This document shows positions 61,222 to 64,000 of a stretch of 64,000 bases of DNA, one piece after another (the first letter of the stretch is position 1; each line of letters begins with the position of its first letter). Both the position numbers and the translations under genes were made by a program. The notes below the pieces were generated by a model, which had not been told where the DNA came from, did not search any database, and saw only the letters and a program-made list of their open reading frames with translations. Source of the stretch: Epinephelus fuscoguttatus (Eukaryota > Chordata > Actinopteri > Perciformes > Serranidae). The DNA is taken from positions 11,614,428 through 11,678,427 of the forward strand of contig NC_064759.1 in the NCBI RefSeq assembly GCF_011397635.1, read 5' to 3'.

Positions 61222-61889
61222 TAAGAATGCATACTTGTACATAAAGCATACTTGCATCAACAATCGAGGGGCATTGTCTCACACGCAGACACACACACAC
61301 ACATTCAGGCAGACAGCGTGATTGACATTCACCCCTATGAGTGTTATCACCGGAGGTTATCCTCTCCAGCTGTGTGGGGGTCTGCTCGGCTTCTCCCGTG
61401 CAGCGCTGTGTTGGAACCGTGCACCCGCAGGCGAGTTCCTTCTAGGCCATAGGTGAGCGATGGTACCCCCTGATCAGGGTGCCCCAAGCAGGCCTCTGTC
61501 TCTGAATGTCTGCCTGCACCAACACCCAACATGTGCACTGTTGTCTATCCCAACCCTCCACCCTCACCATTACCCCATCCTGCCGTCGCCCTGAGCCAGT
61601 CCCTACCAGAACGACACCAAACGCACCCTTCGGGCCAGCGTCTGCAAAGAGACAAACACTCCTCAGTCCTCAGTGCACGAGGTAAAAGCGCAGCAGAAAC
61701 ACCCAGGGTGCTAAACAGTGTCTGATTGTGTGTGTGTGTGTGTGTGAGCGTGCGCGAGTGAGTGCTCGTGTAATGTGCGCTCAAATGTTAATGTGTTTGT
61801 TTAAAGCCAGTGTGACTGACTGACTCACAGCTGATTACTGGCTGAATGAGTGCTGGAAGCGAGCCAAGTTCAATGGGAGGTCTGTTCTC

Positions 61890-61950
61890 CTGTTGCCTCT
61901 TCCTTTCTCTCTCCTCCTCTCCTCCTCCTCTCCTCCTCCCCTCCTCCTGC
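61890..61950. repeat. Polypyrimidine (TCC-rich) tract
   Basis: About 60 nt of almost pure pyrimidine with mirror-like CTCCTCCTCTCCTCC units. It is a candidate for triplex formation. Confidence 0.7.
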
Positions 61951-62527
61951 ATTACCCTGCTGCTCCAGGAAGAGCAACCAGGGAGCCAGGATATCTGTGA
62001 GCAAATATGTGTGTGTTTGTGTGCATATGTTTATCTCAGATATATATTTATGATGGCGGATGAATGAAAACATTTTTTTCTTTTTCTTTTTTTTTTTTTT
62101 CAATTGAGGGCTATTCAGCATGTTGACCTGTCTTATAGTTCAACATGTTGGGGAATAAGCTGATTCACCCTCTTTTCAAGAGTTAGATGTGAAAATCAAT
62201 AACATTTTCTTGTGTGTGCGTCAAAGATGGAGCCAGGAGGTGATCAGCTTTAGCTTATAATCAGACTGAACTGCCATTTTGTTTCACTTTATACATTCAG
62301 CCTGGCGTTGTGTTCATGTTCGGCTCATTTATGCTCCCTTTTTATACAAAAATAGATACATCTGTTTCAAACGTTGTGAACAATGCTCTCTCTATACTGC
62401 CGATCGTCCTTTATGACGCCACAGACACAGTCAATAGATGGCACTAGAGGGCGAAGTCAAAAGTTTGAGACAACACCAAACATCTCTGCAGCCATTATAA
62501 ACATCCTGACATTTTTCACTATACTAT

Positions 62528-63165
62528 ACACTCACCAGCCACTTTATTAGGTACACCTGTTCAACTGCTTGTTAAGGCAGATAGCTAATCAGCCAATCAC
62601 GTGGCAGCAACTCAATGCATTTAGGGGTGTAGACATGGTCAAGACGACCTGCTGAAGTTCAAACCGAGCATCAGGGTGAGGAACAAAGGAGGCTTCAGTG
62701 ACTTTGAATGTGTCATGGTTGTTGGTGCCAGATGGGCTGGTCTGAGTATTTACTGGGATTTTCACACACAACCATCTCTAGGGTTTACAGAGGATGGTCC
62801 GATAAAGAGACAATATCCAGTGAGCAGCAGTTCTCTGGGTGGAAATGCCTTGTTGATGCCAGAGGTCAGAGGAGAATGGCCAGGCTGGTTCAAGATGATA
62901 GAAAGGCAACAGGAAGTCAAATAACCACTGGTTCCAACCAAGGTCTGCAGAAGACCATCTCTGAACCAACAACACCTCGTCCAACCTTGAAGCAGATGGG
63001 CTACAGCAGCAGAAGACCACACCAGGTGCCACTCCTGTCAGCTAACAACAGGAAACTGAGGCTACAGTTCACACAGGCTCACCAAAACTGGACAATAGAA
63101 GATTGGAAAAACGTTGCCTGGTCTGATGAGTCTGGATTTCTGCTGCCACAGAACCCTATGCACCC
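62528..63165 (+). mobile_element. 5' part of a Tc1-like transposon
   Basis: It begins with the terminal repeat CACTTTATTAGGTACACCTG, then the transposase N-terminal two thirds: SHTTISRVYRGWSDK, VDARGQRRMARLVQDDRKAT, KQMGYSSRRPHQVPLLSANN and NWTIEDWKNVAWSDESGFLL. The first catalytic Asp of the DDE triad is in WSDES. Sequence after FLL is unrelated, so the second half and right terminal repeat are missing. An early frameshift is present. It is inactive. Confidence 0.8.
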
Positions 63166-63169
63166 TTTT

Positions 63170-64000
63170 CCAAACCATAACCAAGTGTTTTTGTGTCAAA
63201 ATCTAACCACAAGTTCACCACAGCAGTGTTGAAACATAAAGTTTAAATGTATCCACCACATAAAAATGTCCAAATGTAACTGTCCCTGGTTTGAAGAGGC
63301 GTACAATGCCAACATTTTTGGTGGCAATGGGGTTGGAACAACAGCTTATCTTTGCAGGTTCTCATCTGGTTGCCTGGCAACTCCAGCAAGACTCAATGAA
63401 GCCACTGCTCCCGGCTGTTGATCACCAAGTTATGATACAGACAGTCAGGTAACAATGTGACATTATCAAGTAACATTCACAGACTAGAAAAGGCATGTGT
63501 GTCGTCCCAGTTAAAATGAAGCTAAAAATAAACCTCAGAAGCACGCCATCGCTGTGTGGAAACTTTGATATATTCTTAATCTTATCAGGAAGTTGTGTAT
63601 TTATGTATCAGAACAGAATGTGCAGCCCATGTTTGTTTTTTCTCAGTGTTATCTTGTGTTGTTTCTTATCTAACTGCAACCCATCAACGCTGCTGGACAT
63701 TTCCTCATAACTTTACATCTGAAACAAGTCTTAGATTTTTATGGATAAACCTCCTGTGAATTAGATGACGTGTGATGTAAGAAATCTATGGACTCGTTTA
63801 TCTTTAAGCTATAAGACGGTTTAAACCACAACCCGCAGTGTAGAACAAGTCGTAATGCTTCTCTTTCCTGGGCCATAAAGCTATTTTTATAGCGGCTATC
63901 TATAATATCCCACTATCAGAGATTATAGAAGTTTTATTATGATCTCCCGCAGAGAGAAGAGTTTTATGTAGCTTTAGTAAATCATTCCTTTCCTTTGTGA
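63170..64000. other. Intergenic, no gene recognised
   Basis: Nothing recognisable was seen beyond the Tc1 break. Confidence 0.35.

Noticed and set aside
61531..61784. Open frames on both strands ending near a GTAAAAG donor-like site
   Set aside because: The peptide is low-complexity Pro/Ser/His, without an acceptor or a family match.

Overview
The window looks like a piece of a teleost (probably percomorph) nuclear genome. The evidence is two intron-rich vertebrate genes in a conserved order, plus a dense load of fish-type repeats: Tc1/mariner, hAT and TTAA-site elements, tRNA-derived SINEs, LINE fragments and many CA/GT microsatellites. There are no prokaryotic-style operons, CRISPR arrays or bacterial genes.

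Both recognisable genes are on the minus strand, in tandem. TMEM245 runs from its start codon at 38256 down to its stop at 15034. I reconstructed 17 coding exons whose phases all agree (2547 nt, 848 residues). The short last exon (15034-15082) is included. FRRS1L lies upstream, from 46087 down to 41190, in 5 coding exons (849 nt, 282 residues). The TMEM245-FRRS1L neighbourhood matches human chromosome 9q31. The proteins are not known to act in one pathway: FRRS1L helps assemble AMPA receptors in the ER, and TMEM245 is a multipass membrane protein of the AI-2E/PerM-like superfamily.

Layout: 1-13.1 kb is intergenic, with nested transposons, a foldback Tc1 derivative, a LINE fragment split by a hAT element, and a 2.2 kb AT-rich satellite. 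13.17-15.03 kb is the probable TMEM245 3' UTR. 15.0-38.3 kb is TMEM245, with introns full of insertions, several datable by target-site duplications. 38.3-41.2 kb is the short spacer and FRRS1L 3' end. 41.2-46.1 kb is FRRS1L, with a large foldback element in intron 3. 46.1-64 kb has no recognised gene; it holds SINEs, MITEs, microsatellites, a few open or GC-rich islands, possible conserved noncoding segments, and a Tc1 fragment at 62.5-63.2 kb.

I did not find a clearly new multi-gene system. The most unusual structures are the two foldback elements, the inverted satellite blocks around the TMEM245 3' end, the three-level nested insertion in TMEM245 intron 8, a weak exon 11 donor beside a stronger out-of-frame one, and a perfect CRE palindrome 7 nt upstream of the FRRS1L start codon. 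Exon coordinates come from reading by eye. Phase sums support them, but single positions could be off by a base.
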